Shown here: one piece after another, positions 8,551 through 16,182 of the stretch
Numbering within the stretch: the first letter of the stretch is position 1
Layout of the letters: each line of letters opens with the position of its first letter
Assembly: GCF_947331465.1 (NCBI RefSeq)
Contig: NZ_CAMZOK010000001.1
Coordinates: 1,364,001-1,428,000, forward strand
Reading direction: 5' to 3'
Source of the DNA: Shimia sp. Alg240-R146
Lineage (GTDB): Bacteria > Pseudomonadota > Alphaproteobacteria > Rhodobacterales > Rhodobacteraceae
Length of the DNA stretch: 64,000 nucleotides
Notes under the pieces: generated by a model
Databases searched by the model: none
The model's input: only the letters and a program-made list of their open reading frames with translations
What the model was told of the DNA's origin: nothing
Position numbers and translations under genes: made by a program

Positions 8551-8567
8551 TTGCCGCACTGCGGCAA
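8551..8567. promoter_or_regulatory. Palindrome TTGCCGC-ACT-GCGGCAA upstream of phbA
   Basis: A perfect 7-3-7 inverted repeat, TGC-rich, 95 bases upstream of phbA. It shares 12 bases with the element upstream of phbB (7172-7183). It lies between the 3' end of the EAL gene (8608) and the phbA start. A PhaR-type operator is the most likely role; this is inferred. Confidence 0.5.
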
Positions 8568-8607
8568 TGGACAGCTTGTCTCAGCCAGTAGGTGTGGAAG
8601 ATGGGGG

Positions 8608-9453
8608 TCAGGCGACGTTGGTTTTTCTGCCCGATTTCAGCCAGGGTGGCGAAATGGTGGGCGCGCCAAACGCGAAACCTTGCAAGCAGTCAAACCCAAG
8701 TTCGTGCATTGTTACGGCATCCGTCGGGCTTTCGATACGGCTACCAACCGATATCATGTCAAAGCGTTGCGCGATTGCTGCCACGGCACCAGCAAGAACC
8801 TGATTGGCGGCATCATTGGCGATGTTGCGGCTGAAGGTGCCGTCGAGTTTTACGATATCAAAGTCGAAATCGCGGAATACACGCAGAGAGGACAAGCCTG
8901 CGCCGAAGTCATCAAGGCCAAATGAAATCCCCTTGAGTTGCAGGTCCTCCATGAAGCCGCGCACGATTTCAGGCACTTGCACCACAGATTTTTCAGAGAT
9001 TTCGAGGATTAATCGTTCCGGGACCGTGCCCATTTGCGACAGGCCAGTTTGCAGCGTTTGCATCCACGGCGCGTAGCCAATAGAGCGTGCGGACATGTTG
9101 ATCGACAGGCGCAGGTTGGGTTGAGACGCGAGGGTTTGCAGACCGAGTTCCAGCGCAAGGCAGTCCAACTGTCGACCCAGTTCGTTGTCTTCCACCGCGC
9201 CCATGAAATCCTTGGCGGGAATGATGCGGCCGGTTTCATCCAGCACTCGCAAGAGGCCTTCAAAATAGGCCGCATGGTTGGTGCGGCCTGATTGAACAAC
9301 GGGTTGGAACGCAAGCATGACCTGTTTGTGACGGATCGCGTCGCGCACCATGTCTAATGTGGACGAATCACGCTTGTCGACCGCATAGGCCAGCGGGTTG
9401 CGCTGCTCACGGGTCATTTTAGCTTTGCGGTTTTTCTTTTTGGGGCGATCCAT
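8608..9453 (-). CDS. EAL domain protein, probably c-di-GMP related
   Basis: A 281-residue single-domain EAL protein without membrane segments or a GGDEF domain. After a very basic N-terminus (RPKKKNRKAK) come EGL in place of EAL, NMSARS, EISEKS, DDFGAG and VKLDG, so the metal- and substrate-binding residues are largely present. The segment normally reading AEGVET is GSRIES: the first Glu of that motif is lost while the second remains. Activity as a c-di-GMP phosphodiesterase is therefore uncertain. ATG 9453 is chosen; an in-frame GTG at 9522 is possible. The gene is monocistronic. Confidence 0.8.
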   Translation of the reverse strand: MDRPKKKNRKAKMTREQRNPLAYAVDKRDSSTLDMVRDAIRHKQVMLAFQPVVQSGRTNHAAYFEGLLRVLDETGRIIPAKDFMGAVEDNELGRQLDCLALELGLQTLASQPNLRLSINMSARSIGYAPWMQTLQTGLSQMGTVPERLILEISEKSVVQVPEIVRGFMEDLQLKGISFGLDDFGAGLSSLRVFRDFDFDIVKLDGTFSRNIANDAANQVLAGAVAAIAQRFDMISVGSRIESPTDAVTMHELGFDCLQGFAFGAPTISPPWLKSGRKTNVA

Positions 9454-9578
9454 TACGAATCCTGCGCTGAACCAAAGGTTCTGAGCAAGATACAGGTTTA
9501 GTGGTGAAATCTTCTTTAACACTCAGCCGCATGATTTCCGGCAAACGCGGTTAGACGCTCAGGAAAATAAGGGCGTGG

Positions 9579-9746
9579 TTACCGATGTTGCTGCGGCGCC
9601 CGACGCTCTTCCCGGACTGGGATCAAGACGGCGCGCTCATCAAGTTGCGGGCCAGCAAAAAGGGAAACGACCTTTGCTTCCAGCTCCGACACAGCGTTTT
9701 GAACGCGGTTCATCACCTTGCGGATCATCTGTGTGGTAGCGGACAT
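9579..9746 (-). CDS. Small hypothetical protein, 55 aa
   Basis: The sequence AGGAGGCGCCGCT in front of ATG 9746 is an excellent ribosome-binding site, which is the main reason to call this gene. The product begins MSATTQMIRKVMNRV, has an amphipathic helix with SELEAKVVSLFAGP, and ends in a very polar tail rich in Arg and Gln. No family is recognised. It lies between the EAL gene and the membrane hydroxylase gene, all on the same strand but separated by about 100 bases. Confidence 0.55.
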   Translation of the reverse strand: MSATTQMIRKVMNRVQNAVSELEAKVVSLFAGPQLDERAVLIPVREERRAPQQHR

Positions 9747-9850
9747 AGCGGCGCCTCCTGTCTTGGGTTTGCGAAATGAATGTATGTCTTGCCTCAGAGA
9801 TGTCAAGAAAGCGCCATGGTTTATCAATCCAACTGTCGAAGATGAGGTTC

Positions 9851-10780
9851 TCAAGAAAAGCCTGCGGAGCCTTTATCTTCGGGATGTCGCTGCAGATGGG
9901 CCTGTTTGAGTTCTTCCGATGATTTTCGGCTGCCGTCATGGCTCCAGCCGGGAGGGGCCAAGGCATACATAAGACGTTCTCGCAGTGTGAGGCCCCGCTG
10001 GGTCATGTCACGGTAAATACCAACCCACTCGTGAAACGCGATGCGCAGTGGATTGAACGTACCGAGATTGTGAACGAGGCCGTAGTCGACCTTGTCGTCA
10101 TCCTGTTCCGGCACAAAAGTGCCAAACATTTTGTCCCAGATGATGAGCACTCCGGCATAGTTGCAATCCAAATACCGTGCATTGCGCCCATGGTGCGCCC
10201 GATGATGGCTGGGGGTGTTCATCACAGCTTCTACCCAACGCGGAAACTTGTTGATGGCTTCGGTGTGAATCCAAAACTGATAGATAAGGTTAAGGCCACC
10301 GCAAAACAGCACCATCGCGGGATGAAACCCCACCAAAATCAACGGCGCGCGCACAACCATCATAAATGTAAAAGTGCCGGTCCATGTTTGGCGCAGGGCT
10401 GTCGTAAGGTTGTAGTGCTGCGAACTGTGATGATTGACGTGGCTTGCCCACACCCAGCGGATGCGGTGGCCAAACCGGTGCACCCAGTAGTACCGAAGGT
10501 CGTCCAAAACAAAGCAAATCAGCACGACCCACCAGCTAGACCCCAAATCCAAAGGTGTGATTTCCCACAGCACCATGAAGAAGCCCCAGGCAATGAACCC
10601 GAGCAGGATGCCTGAGGCCACATTGCCCGCGCCCATGATCAGAGAGGTTACCGCATCACGGGTTTCATAACGCCCGCCGCGGCCCTTGACTGCGATCCAA
10701 ACAAGCTCAATCAGAATTGCGATGATGAAAAACGGCACTGCAAGTTGCACCACATCGGGATAGGTCAATTGATCGGTCAT
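9851..10780 (-). CDS. Sterol desaturase / fatty acid hydroxylase family protein
   Basis: An integral-membrane di-iron oxygenase of 309 residues. The His clusters are visible: HRFGH, then HVNHHSSQHYN, then HHRAHH with nearby HTEAIN, in the order and spacing of the fatty acid hydroxylase superfamily. Several hydrophobic helices flank them (FFIIAILIELVWIAV, SGILLGFIAWGFFMVL). Members hydroxylate or desaturate fatty acids, sterols, carotenoids or alkylglycerols; the substrate here is unknown. Its ATG overlaps the stop of the upstream gene (ATGA), so the two are coexpressed. Confidence 0.88.
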   Translation of the reverse strand: MTDQLTYPDVVQLAVPFFIIAILIELVWIAVKGRGGRYETRDAVTSLIMGAGNVASGILLGFIAWGFFMVLWEITPLDLGSSWWVVLICFVLDDLRYYWVHRFGHRIRWVWASHVNHHSSQHYNLTTALRQTWTGTFTFMMVVRAPLILVGFHPAMVLFCGGLNLIYQFWIHTEAINKFPRWVEAVMNTPSHHRAHHGRNARYLDCNYAGVLIIWDKMFGTFVPEQDDDKVDYGLVHNLGTFNPLRIAFHEWVGIYRDMTQRGLTLRERLMYALAPPGWSHDGSRKSSEELKQAHLQRHPEDKGSAGFS

Positions 10781-11166
10781 TGGGCCTCCAGAGCTTTCAG
10801 CCAGATGTCTCGGTCGGAATCATTCAAACGGACGTTGAGTGCGGAGGATCCGAAATCCGGAAAGTCGAACCGCAAACCGGTTTTGGTTTCCAGGGGGCGC
10901 GTGCCCTCGAGAATTCTGGCCACGGTGTCGTCGCCGAAGCTCCAGACAATGCCGGAGCCGCCGTCAAAAGTAATCAGAGACGCGCGGGAATCAGATGATA
11001 AATGAACGTTTGTCGCCGGTCGCTCTGGCACCTCCCGCTCCCAAGCCGCCACGGCGTCTTGACCCTCCGAGAACCGATAAGGCCCGGTTAACCCCATGAA
11101 ATGCAAAATCGCCGCGATCCCGGCGATTCCGCCGACAACCAGCACAAGCAACACCTGCAAAGACAT
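10777..11166 (-). CDS. Conserved hypothetical membrane-anchored protein
   Basis: A 129-residue protein with one N-terminal membrane segment (LLVLVVGGIAGIAAILHF) and a soluble C-terminal part with short beta-prone stretches (ASLITFDGGSGIVWSFGDD). I do not recognise a named domain. It precedes the di-iron membrane hydroxylase gene with a four-base overlap, which suggests a linked role at the membrane, perhaps assembly or partner function; that is only inference from position. The start ATG 11166 is preceded by GGAGGAGG. Confidence 0.65.
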   Translation of the reverse strand: MSLQVLLVLVVGGIAGIAAILHFMGLTGPYRFSEGQDAVAAWEREVPERPATNVHLSSDSRASLITFDGGSGIVWSFGDDTVARILEGTRPLETKTGLRFDFPDFGSSALNVRLNDSDRDIWLKALEAQ

Positions 11167-11232
11167 GCTGTGCGTCCTCCTCCGTTGAAATTGAAGCCTC
11201 GGAACCCGACTTTTGTCAAAGGTGGCGTGGGG

Positions 11233-11883
11233 TCACCCGGAGCGGTGCACCACGCGACAGATCTGTTTTGATGGGTCGGCAACGGTGGTTCGCAAATGCT
11301 GTGGTGTCTTGCGCAGAAGCTTGCGCGCTGCTTTCTCGCAGCGTCTCAGGGCTTCTTCTGCGGCTGAGTCGCGGTCGTGTTCCGCCCAGCTGAAGCCGGA
11401 TGCGCCGTTGTCGCTTTGGGCAAAAGCACCATAGCGTTCCGGATCTTGAAGACGTTGATATTCGCGAAAGTCTTTGTTGCCTTGGCGAGACAATGTGAGC
11501 CCGGGCTTGGTTGGGTCATATTTTTTAGGCAGCATGCGCGCATACAGCACGCAACCAAAAGGGTTGCGCGAACTCGCTTGGCAGACGGACCTAGCGTAGT
11601 CCTCGGCCACGGCGATCGAGCTGGCGTTGTAGTAATACCCAGCGGTGTTTTCCGAAGGGTTGGCGAAAAAGGCACCGTAGAACTCTGCCTTGCGCTTGAA
11701 CTGTTTGAACTCGGACTTGGCCGAACCGCGCAGTTTGAAGTCAGCGATTTCTTGTAAGCGGCTTTTCTTTTTCTGCACGTTGATGCCTTGAGCTTGGGCC
11801 GCACCAAAAACCGAACTCAAAACAAAAATGGCGAGGGTCAAAACAAGGGTGATACGAAGGGGCGGCAGCCGGCGATTTTTCAT
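11233..11883 (-). CDS. Secreted hypothetical protein with repeated YGAF motifs
   Basis: A 216-residue protein with a clear signal peptide: basic start MKNRRLPPL, hydrophobic core ITLVLTLAIFVLSSV, and probable cleavage at AQAQ. The mature part contains two related segments, EFYGAFFANP...SSIAVAEDYARSVC and RYGAFAQSDNGASGFSW...SAAEEALRRC, so it looks like two DUF4189-like halves. Proteins of this kind in Rhodobacteraceae carry the unfounded name 5-aminolevulic acid synthase in some annotations; no PLP motif is present. It follows tlpA directly; a TTG start at 11910, touching the tlpA stop, is possible. Confidence 0.7.
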   Translation of the reverse strand: MKNRRLPPLRITLVLTLAIFVLSSVFGAAQAQGINVQKKKSRLQEIADFKLRGSAKSEFKQFKRKAEFYGAFFANPSENTAGYYYNASSIAVAEDYARSVCQASSRNPFGCVLYARMLPKKYDPTKPGLTLSRQGNKDFREYQRLQDPERYGAFAQSDNGASGFSWAEHDRDSAAEEALRRCEKAARKLLRKTPQHLRTTVADPSKQICRVVHRSG

Positions 11884-11910
11884 GACGTCAAGGTGCCCGC
11901 CTTCAGGCAA

Positions 11911-12528
11911 TTAGTGCGTGTTCATCTCAAATAGCGCAGAAACGATAGCACGGGCATTTTCGCTAGACCAGTCCGCATCCCCTTGAAGTCGCGCAATTTC
12001 TTGTCCGCTGGCATCGATAATCAATGTGGCAGGCAGGCCGAATACGGCCATGTCCCGCGCCAGAGTTTGTTTCGGGTCGCGATGCAGAGGAAGATTGTCC
12101 ACACCGATGTCGGCGAAAAACTTCTTCATCGCGGGAACCATGTTGCGACCCGTGGCAATTGTCACGACCTCAAAATCGTCGCTGCCCAGTTGCGTTTGCA
12201 GCTCTGACAACATCGGCATTTCGTGGCGACAGGGCGCACACCAAGTGGCCCAGAAATTCAGCAGCACGATCTTGCCGCGGTACGCCTCAAGTGTCATCTC
12301 TTCGCCGTCTTCAGAGGTGAAGCTTTTGGATGAAACTGGTTTGGGTTCGGAATGGACGTTGAGCTTGCGCATGTCACCTTCGCGCATCTCAATGATCGAT
12401 GTCATATCCCGTACGTCATCTGCTTGTGCGGCTGGAACTGCGACAAAGGCGCCTGCTGCAATTGCGAATGCCGCGAACGCCGTATAAACCCGCACTGACA
12501 AGTGTTTCATGAACCCGATAACTTTCAT
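11911..12528 (-). CDS. tlpA: TlpA family thiol:disulfide oxidoreductase
   Basis: An exported thioredoxin-like protein of 205 residues. The signal or anchor segment is [19 protein letters not shown]. The thioredoxin fold shows [13 protein letters not shown] with the redox-active CAPC, and a cis-Pro region in GLPATLIID. TlpA/ResA-type proteins reduce cysteines of cytochrome c apoproteins or copper chaperones in the periplasm. ATG 12528 has GGAGGG five bases upstream and is preferred; MKHLS at 12510 is an alternative. The start is only 21 bases from the divergent argH start. The secreted YGAF protein follows on the same strand. Confidence 0.88.
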   Translation of the reverse strand: MKVIGFMKHLSVRVYTAFAAFAIAAGAFVAVPAAQADDVRDMTSIIEMREGDMRKLNVHSEPKPVSSKSFTSEDGEEMTLEAYRGKIVLLNFWATWCAPCRHEMPMLSELQTQLGSDDFEVVTIATGRNMVPAMKKFFADIGVDNLPLHRDPKQTLARDMAVFGLPATLIIDASGQEIARLQGDADWSSENARAIVSALFEMNTH

Positions 12529-12549
12529 TTTCCCTCCGAAGGGCAGACG

Positions 12550-13938
12550 ATGACCAAAGATACCTCGAACCAGATGTGGGGCGGCCGCTTTGCCGCAGGA
12601 CCGGACGCGATCATGGAGGCGATCAACGCCTCGATCGGGTACGACCAACGTATGGCAGCACAGGATATTGCCGGCTCGCGGGCCCATGCGGCAATGCTTG
12701 CCAAGACGGGCATCCTGACTGATAGCGACGCCGAAGCCATTCGGGAAGGGCTGCTCACGGTCTTGTCAGAGATTGAAGGCGGCACATTTGAATTTTCAGC
12801 CGCGCTGGAAGACATTCACATGAATGTCGAAGCCCGCCTGAAAGAAGTTATTGGCGAGCCAGCGGGTCGTCTGCACACAGGACGCAGTCGAAACGATCAG
12901 GTTGCCACGGATTTCAAACTTTGGGTGCGGGACCAAATCGACGCCGCCATTCAAGGCATCGCGGCGTTGATACGTGCCTTCGTTGCGCAGGCCGAGGCCG
13001 GTGCGGATTGGGTGATGCCCGGGTTCACGCATTTGCAGACCGCTCAGCCGGTCACGTGGGGCCATCACATGATGGCCTATGTGGAAATGCTTGGGCGCGA
13101 TTTGACACGGTTTCAGGATGCGCGCGCCCGTATGAATGAATCACCTTTGGGCGCAGCCGCTTTGGCCGGAACGTCCTTTGGCATTGATCGTCAGATGACG
13201 GCAGAAGCGCTTGGGTTTGACCGTCCGGCAGCAAATTCCTTGGACGCGGTGGCCGATCGGGATTTTGCGTTGGAATTCTTGGCAGCCAGCAGCATCTGCG
13301 CCATGCATCTGAGCCGCTTTGCAGAAGAGCTGGTTATCTGGTCCTCAGCGCAATTCCGGTTTGTGACGCTATCTGATCGCTTCTCGACCGGGTCGTCGAT
13401 CATGCCGCAAAAGAAAAACCCGGATGCAGCCGAACTGATCCGCGCCAAGATCGGGCGGATTTTCGGGGCCAACACCGCGCTTTTGATGGTCATGAAGGGC
13501 CTGCCGCTGGCGTATTCCAAAGACATGCAGGAAGACAAAGAGCAGGTCTTTGATGCCGCAGACAATCTCATGCTGGCGCTGGCTGCGATGGAAGGCATGG
13601 TGAAAGACATGACCGCCAACCGTGAAAGCCTAGAGGCCGCGGCTGGTAGCGGGTTTTCCACGGCGACAGATTTGGCGGACTGGTTGGTGCGGGCGCTGAA
13701 CATGCCGTTCCGCGATGCACACCATGTAACGGGCTCGCTTGTGGCGATGGCGGAATCTCGCGGATGCGATTTGCCGGACCTGACGCTGGACGATATGAAA
13801 TCCGTGCATGAGGCCATCACCGCAGACGTGTTTGACGTGCTGGGTGTGCACAATTCGGTGGCTTCACGTTTGTCTTATGGCGGAACAGCACCCACACGGG
13901 TGCGCGAACAGATTGCGCGCTGGAAAGAAGCTTTGTGA
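12550..13938 (+). CDS. argH: Argininosuccinate lyase
   Basis: This enzyme cleaves argininosuccinate to arginine and fumarate, the last step of arginine synthesis. Its 462 residues match the family. The fumarase/aspartase superfamily signature [12 protein letters not shown] is present, together with [13 protein letters not shown] and [19 protein letters not shown] 12550 is chosen, with GAAGGG as a weak ribosome-binding site; an earlier in-frame ATG at 12502 lies inside the opposing tlpA gene. The stop overlaps the start of a small lipoprotein gene (TGATG). lysA lies four genes downstream, an arrangement common in Rhodobacteraceae. Confidence 0.97.
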   Translation: MTKDTSNQMWGGRFAAGPDAIMEAINASIGYDQRMAAQDIAGSRAHAAMLAKTGILTDSDAEAIREGLLTVLSEIEGGTFEFSAALEDIHMNVEARLKEVIGEPAGRLHTGRSRNDQVATDFKLWVRDQIDAAIQGIAALIRAFVAQAEAGADWVMPGFTHLQTAQPVTWGHHMMAYVEMLGRDLTRFQDARARMNESPLGAAALAGTSFGIDRQMTAEALGFDRPAANSLDAVADRDFALEFLAASSICAMHLSRFAEELVIWSSAQFRFVTLSDRFSTGSSIMPQKKNPDAAELIRAKIGRIFGANTALLMVMKGLPLAYSKDMQEDKEQVFDAADNLMLALAAMEGMVKDMTANRESLEAAAGSGFSTATDLADWLVRALNMPFRDAHHVTGSLVAMAESRGCDLPDLTLDDMKSVHEAITADVFDVLGVHNSVASRLSYGGTAPTRVREQIARWKEAL

Positions 13939-14177
13939 TGAAATTGATTGCAGCTATCGCCCTTGGTGCGATGACGCTTTCGGCGTGTGGCGCCCCTTCG
14001 GGATACCCGAGGCCGCAACAACACGTCCCACAGAAAACCCAATCCGGTATTACGATTTCCGGCACCGCTGAGATCGGGGTGACCAGCGGCAATGTTCCGT
14101 ACCGGGATCGCGGGCCGTCTGGGACGAACACGGAGCTTTGTCACCGAACCGGATATAGCGTACACTGCCGGCCTTAA
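13938..14177 (+). CDS. Small lipoprotein downstream of argH
   Basis: A 79-residue predicted lipoprotein. The signal segment KLIAAIALGAMTLSAC ends in a lipobox LSAC with Cys at about residue 17. The mature part is Pro- and Gly-rich, with ITISGTAEIGVTSG and two Cys near the end (CHRTGYSVHC). The start codon overlaps the argH stop (TGATG), so it is cotranslated. Its mature part resembles that of the next small lipoprotein, as if the two were diverged duplicates. Function unknown; cell-envelope location is inferred from the lipobox. Confidence 0.72.
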   Translation: MKLIAAIALGAMTLSACGAPSGYPRPQQHVPQKTQSGITISGTAEIGVTSGNVPYRDRGPSGTNTELCHRTGYSVHCRP

Positions 14178-14189
14178 CGGGAGAGTGGT

Positions 14190-14387
14190 GTGCTGCGAAT
14201 CATTGGACTGATTTCTGTATTTGGACTGGCCGGTTGCGGTATTGACGGAGAGCCGTGGACGCCAACCATGTCCGGCACAATCGGGGTGGGCAGCGACGGC
14301 GTGCATACCTCTGGCAGCATCGGTGTCAGCAATGGCCCGGTCACGATCTCCGTGGGCGGCGGCTGTTACCGCTATGGATGCCGCTAA
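14190..14387 (+). CDS. Second small lipoprotein
   Basis: A 65-residue predicted lipoprotein starting at GTG 14190, with GGGAGAG nine bases upstream. The signal segment IIGLISVFGLAGC ends in the lipobox LAGC. The mature part repeats a pattern SGTIGVGSDGVHTSG then SGSIGVSNGPVTISVGG, a beta-type glycine/serine repeat, and ends in CYRYGC. It shares the SG-I-GV-SG pattern and a terminal Cys pair with the preceding lipoprotein. Only 12 bases separate the two genes, so they are probably cotranscribed with argH. Confidence 0.62.
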   Translation: MLRIIGLISVFGLAGCGIDGEPWTPTMSGTIGVGSDGVHTSGSIGVSNGPVTISVGGGCYRYGCR

Positions 14388-14470
14388 TCACAGAGTGGTT
14401 TTTGGTTGAACCAACCCGCGATCTCAGGCGTAGTCTCTGACATTGATCTAGCCACCACCGGAGACCGCCA

Positions 14471-14788
14471 ATGTCCCCCTTAAGATTTGTTTTTCTCGGT
14501 CTCGCCCTTTGGGGCGCCATCCACCCGATGGCCTATTTTGCACCGTGGATTGCGGAAAACGGGTTTGACCTTCAGGCGATGGTGGCCCTGTGGAAAGCAA
14601 ATGATGCCGTCACGGGTATCTATTGGGATCTGGTGATTTCTGCGATCACACTGAATGTCTGGATACTTGCCGAGGTGGCGGTTCGGCGAAACTGGTCGGC
14701 GCTTTTGGCCATTCCAGCCATATGGTTAATCGGGGTGAGTTGCGGCTTGCCACTTTATCTGTTCTTGCGGGCCAAACCTGTGCGGTGA
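14471..14788 (+). CDS. DUF2834 membrane protein
   Basis: A 105-residue integral-membrane protein with three hydrophobic segments (FVFLGLALWGAIHP, DLVISAITLNVWILAEV, LLAIPAIWLIGVSCGLPLYLFL). The WDLVISA region and the family-like ending GLPLYLFLR are typical of DUF2834, small inner-membrane proteins of unknown role. The start is ATG 14471 with GGAGAC upstream. It lies between the argH-lipoprotein group and lysA. Confidence 0.78.
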   Translation: MSPLRFVFLGLALWGAIHPMAYFAPWIAENGFDLQAMVALWKANDAVTGIYWDLVISAITLNVWILAEVAVRRNWSALLAIPAIWLIGVSCGLPLYLFLRAKPVR

Positions 14789-14799
14789 TCCCTGTTTTG

Positions 14800-14814
14800 C
14801 GCCATTGAATGGCG
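14800..14814. promoter_or_regulatory. Palindrome CGCCATT-G-AATGGCG before lysA
   Basis: A perfect 7-1-7 inverted repeat lies 12 bases after the DUF2834 stop and 58 bases before the lysA start. As RNA it could form only a short hairpin with a five-base loop and no T-run, so an operator is more likely than a terminator. The role is not known. Confidence 0.3.
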
Positions 14815-14871
14815 TTGGGTGCGGCGCTATGACAGGGCCTGACGCAAGACAAGACCGGCAGGAGGCGCCGC

Positions 14872-16137
14872 ATGGATCATTTTCTCTATCGTGACGGCGA
14901 GCTTTTTGCCGAGGACGTTCCTGTAAGCGAGATCGCGGCGCAGGTTGGAACGCCTTTTTATTGCTATTCTACAGCAACACTTGAGCGACATTTTCGTTTG
15001 TTTGACGAAGCTCTGGACGGTATGGAACATCTGGTTTGTTTTGCCATGAAAGCCGCGAGCAATCAGGCCATTCTGAAAACGCTGGCCGCCGTAGGGGCTG
15101 GCATGGATGTGGTGTCTGGCGGTGAATACGCGCGGGCGAAAGCGGCGGGTGTACCTGGTGATAAGATCGTATTCTCCGGTGTCGGCAAAACCGAAGAGGA
15201 AATCGCCGATGCGCTGATAGGCGGAATTCGTCAATTCAACGTTGAAAGCGAGCCCGAAATGGCCGCGATCAGCTCGGTTGCAACGCGGTTGGGCAAAACG
15301 GCTCCGATTGCGATCCGCGTGAATCCTGATGTGGATGCCAAAACCCACGCCAAAATCGCGACCGGCAAGTCGGAGAACAAATTCGGCATTCCGATCAGTC
15401 GCGCTCGTGAGGTTTATGCCTTGGCCGCAAGCCTGCCCGGGCTGGATGTGGTGGGCATCGATGTGCACATTGGCAGCCAATTGACCCAACTGGAGCCGTT
15501 TGAGAAGGCCTATGGCAAAGTTGCGGAATTGACCGAAACCTTGTGCGCAGATGGGCACAACATTCGCCGTTTGGACTTGGGCGGCGGGCTGGGTATTCCC
15601 TATGAGCGTTCCAATACGGCGCCACCTTTGCCGGTGGAATATGGGGCTATGGTTCAAAAAACGCTGGGCCATCTGGGCTGTGAGATCGAGATCGAGCCCG
15701 GCCGGTTGATCGCTGGCAACGCCGGTATCATGGTGAGCAAAGTCATCTATGTGAAATCCGGCGAAGACCGGGAGTTTTTGATCATCGACGGCGCGATGAA
15801 CGATCTAATTCGCCCTGCCATGTATGAAGCGCATCATGACATTGTTCCGGTGATCGAAGCCGCTCCGGGTCAAGAGCCTGCGCGCTACGATATCGTTGGT
15901 CCGGTGTGTGAAAGTGGCGATACATTTGCCAAAGGCCGTGATTTGGCCAAGCTCGAAGCTGGCGATCTGGTCGCATTTCGTAGCGCAGGTGCTTATGGCG
16001 CGGTGATGTCGAGTGAATACAATTCACGGCCACTCATTCCCGAGGTCTTGGTGAAAGGGGATCAATTTGCGGTTATCCGTGAACGCCCCACCTATGAAGA
16101 GATGATAAACCGCGATAGCATCCCCACATGGCTTTGA
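14872..16137 (+). CDS. lysA: Diaminopimelate decarboxylase
   Basis: This PLP enzyme of the alanine-racemase fold decarboxylates meso-diaminopimelate to lysine. It has 421 residues, the usual length. The PLP-binding Lys60 lies in CFAMKAASN. Also visible are VSGGEYARA, HIGSQ, the phosphate-binding DLGGGLGIPY, EPGR, and CESGDTF with the Cys of the partner active site. The gene has GGAGGCGCCGC before ATG 14872. Two tandem hairpins follow, the first overlapping the stop codon. Confidence 0.97.
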   Translation: MDHFLYRDGELFAEDVPVSEIAAQVGTPFYCYSTATLERHFRLFDEALDGMEHLVCFAMKAASNQAILKTLAAVGAGMDVVSGGEYARAKAAGVPGDKIVFSGVGKTEEEIADALIGGIRQFNVESEPEMAAISSVATRLGKTAPIAIRVNPDVDAKTHAKIATGKSENKFGIPISRAREVYALAASLPGLDVVGIDVHIGSQLTQLEPFEKAYGKVAELTETLCADGHNIRRLDLGGGLGIPYERSNTAPPLPVEYGAMVQKTLGHLGCEIEIEPGRLIAGNAGIMVSKVIYVKSGEDREFLIIDGAMNDLIRPAMYEAHHDIVPVIEAAPGQEPARYDIVGPVCESGDTFAKGRDLAKLEAGDLVAFRSAGAYGAVMSSEYNSRPLIPEVLVKGDQFAVIRERPTYEEMINRDSIPTWL

Positions 16138-16174
16138 GGCATCCGCCTCAAGGGCCACATCGTGGTCCTTTAAA
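16134..16174 (+). terminator. Two tandem hairpins after lysA
   Basis: The first stem, TTGAGGC / GCCTCAA with loop ATCC (16134-16151), includes the lysA stop codon. The second, AAGGGCCAC / GTGGTCCTT with a three-base loop and one wobble pair (16150-16170), is followed by TTAAAC. The second is the more terminator-like. Confidence 0.55.
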
Positions 16175-16182
16175 CTTGCCCT

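Noticed and set aside
7797..8591. Antisense frame of 264 codons across phbA
   Set aside because: It overlaps a thiolase with all catalytic residues in place; composition explains the open frame.
14827..15672. Antisense frame of 281 codons across lysA
   Set aside because: It lies over a confident lysA and has no recognisable features.
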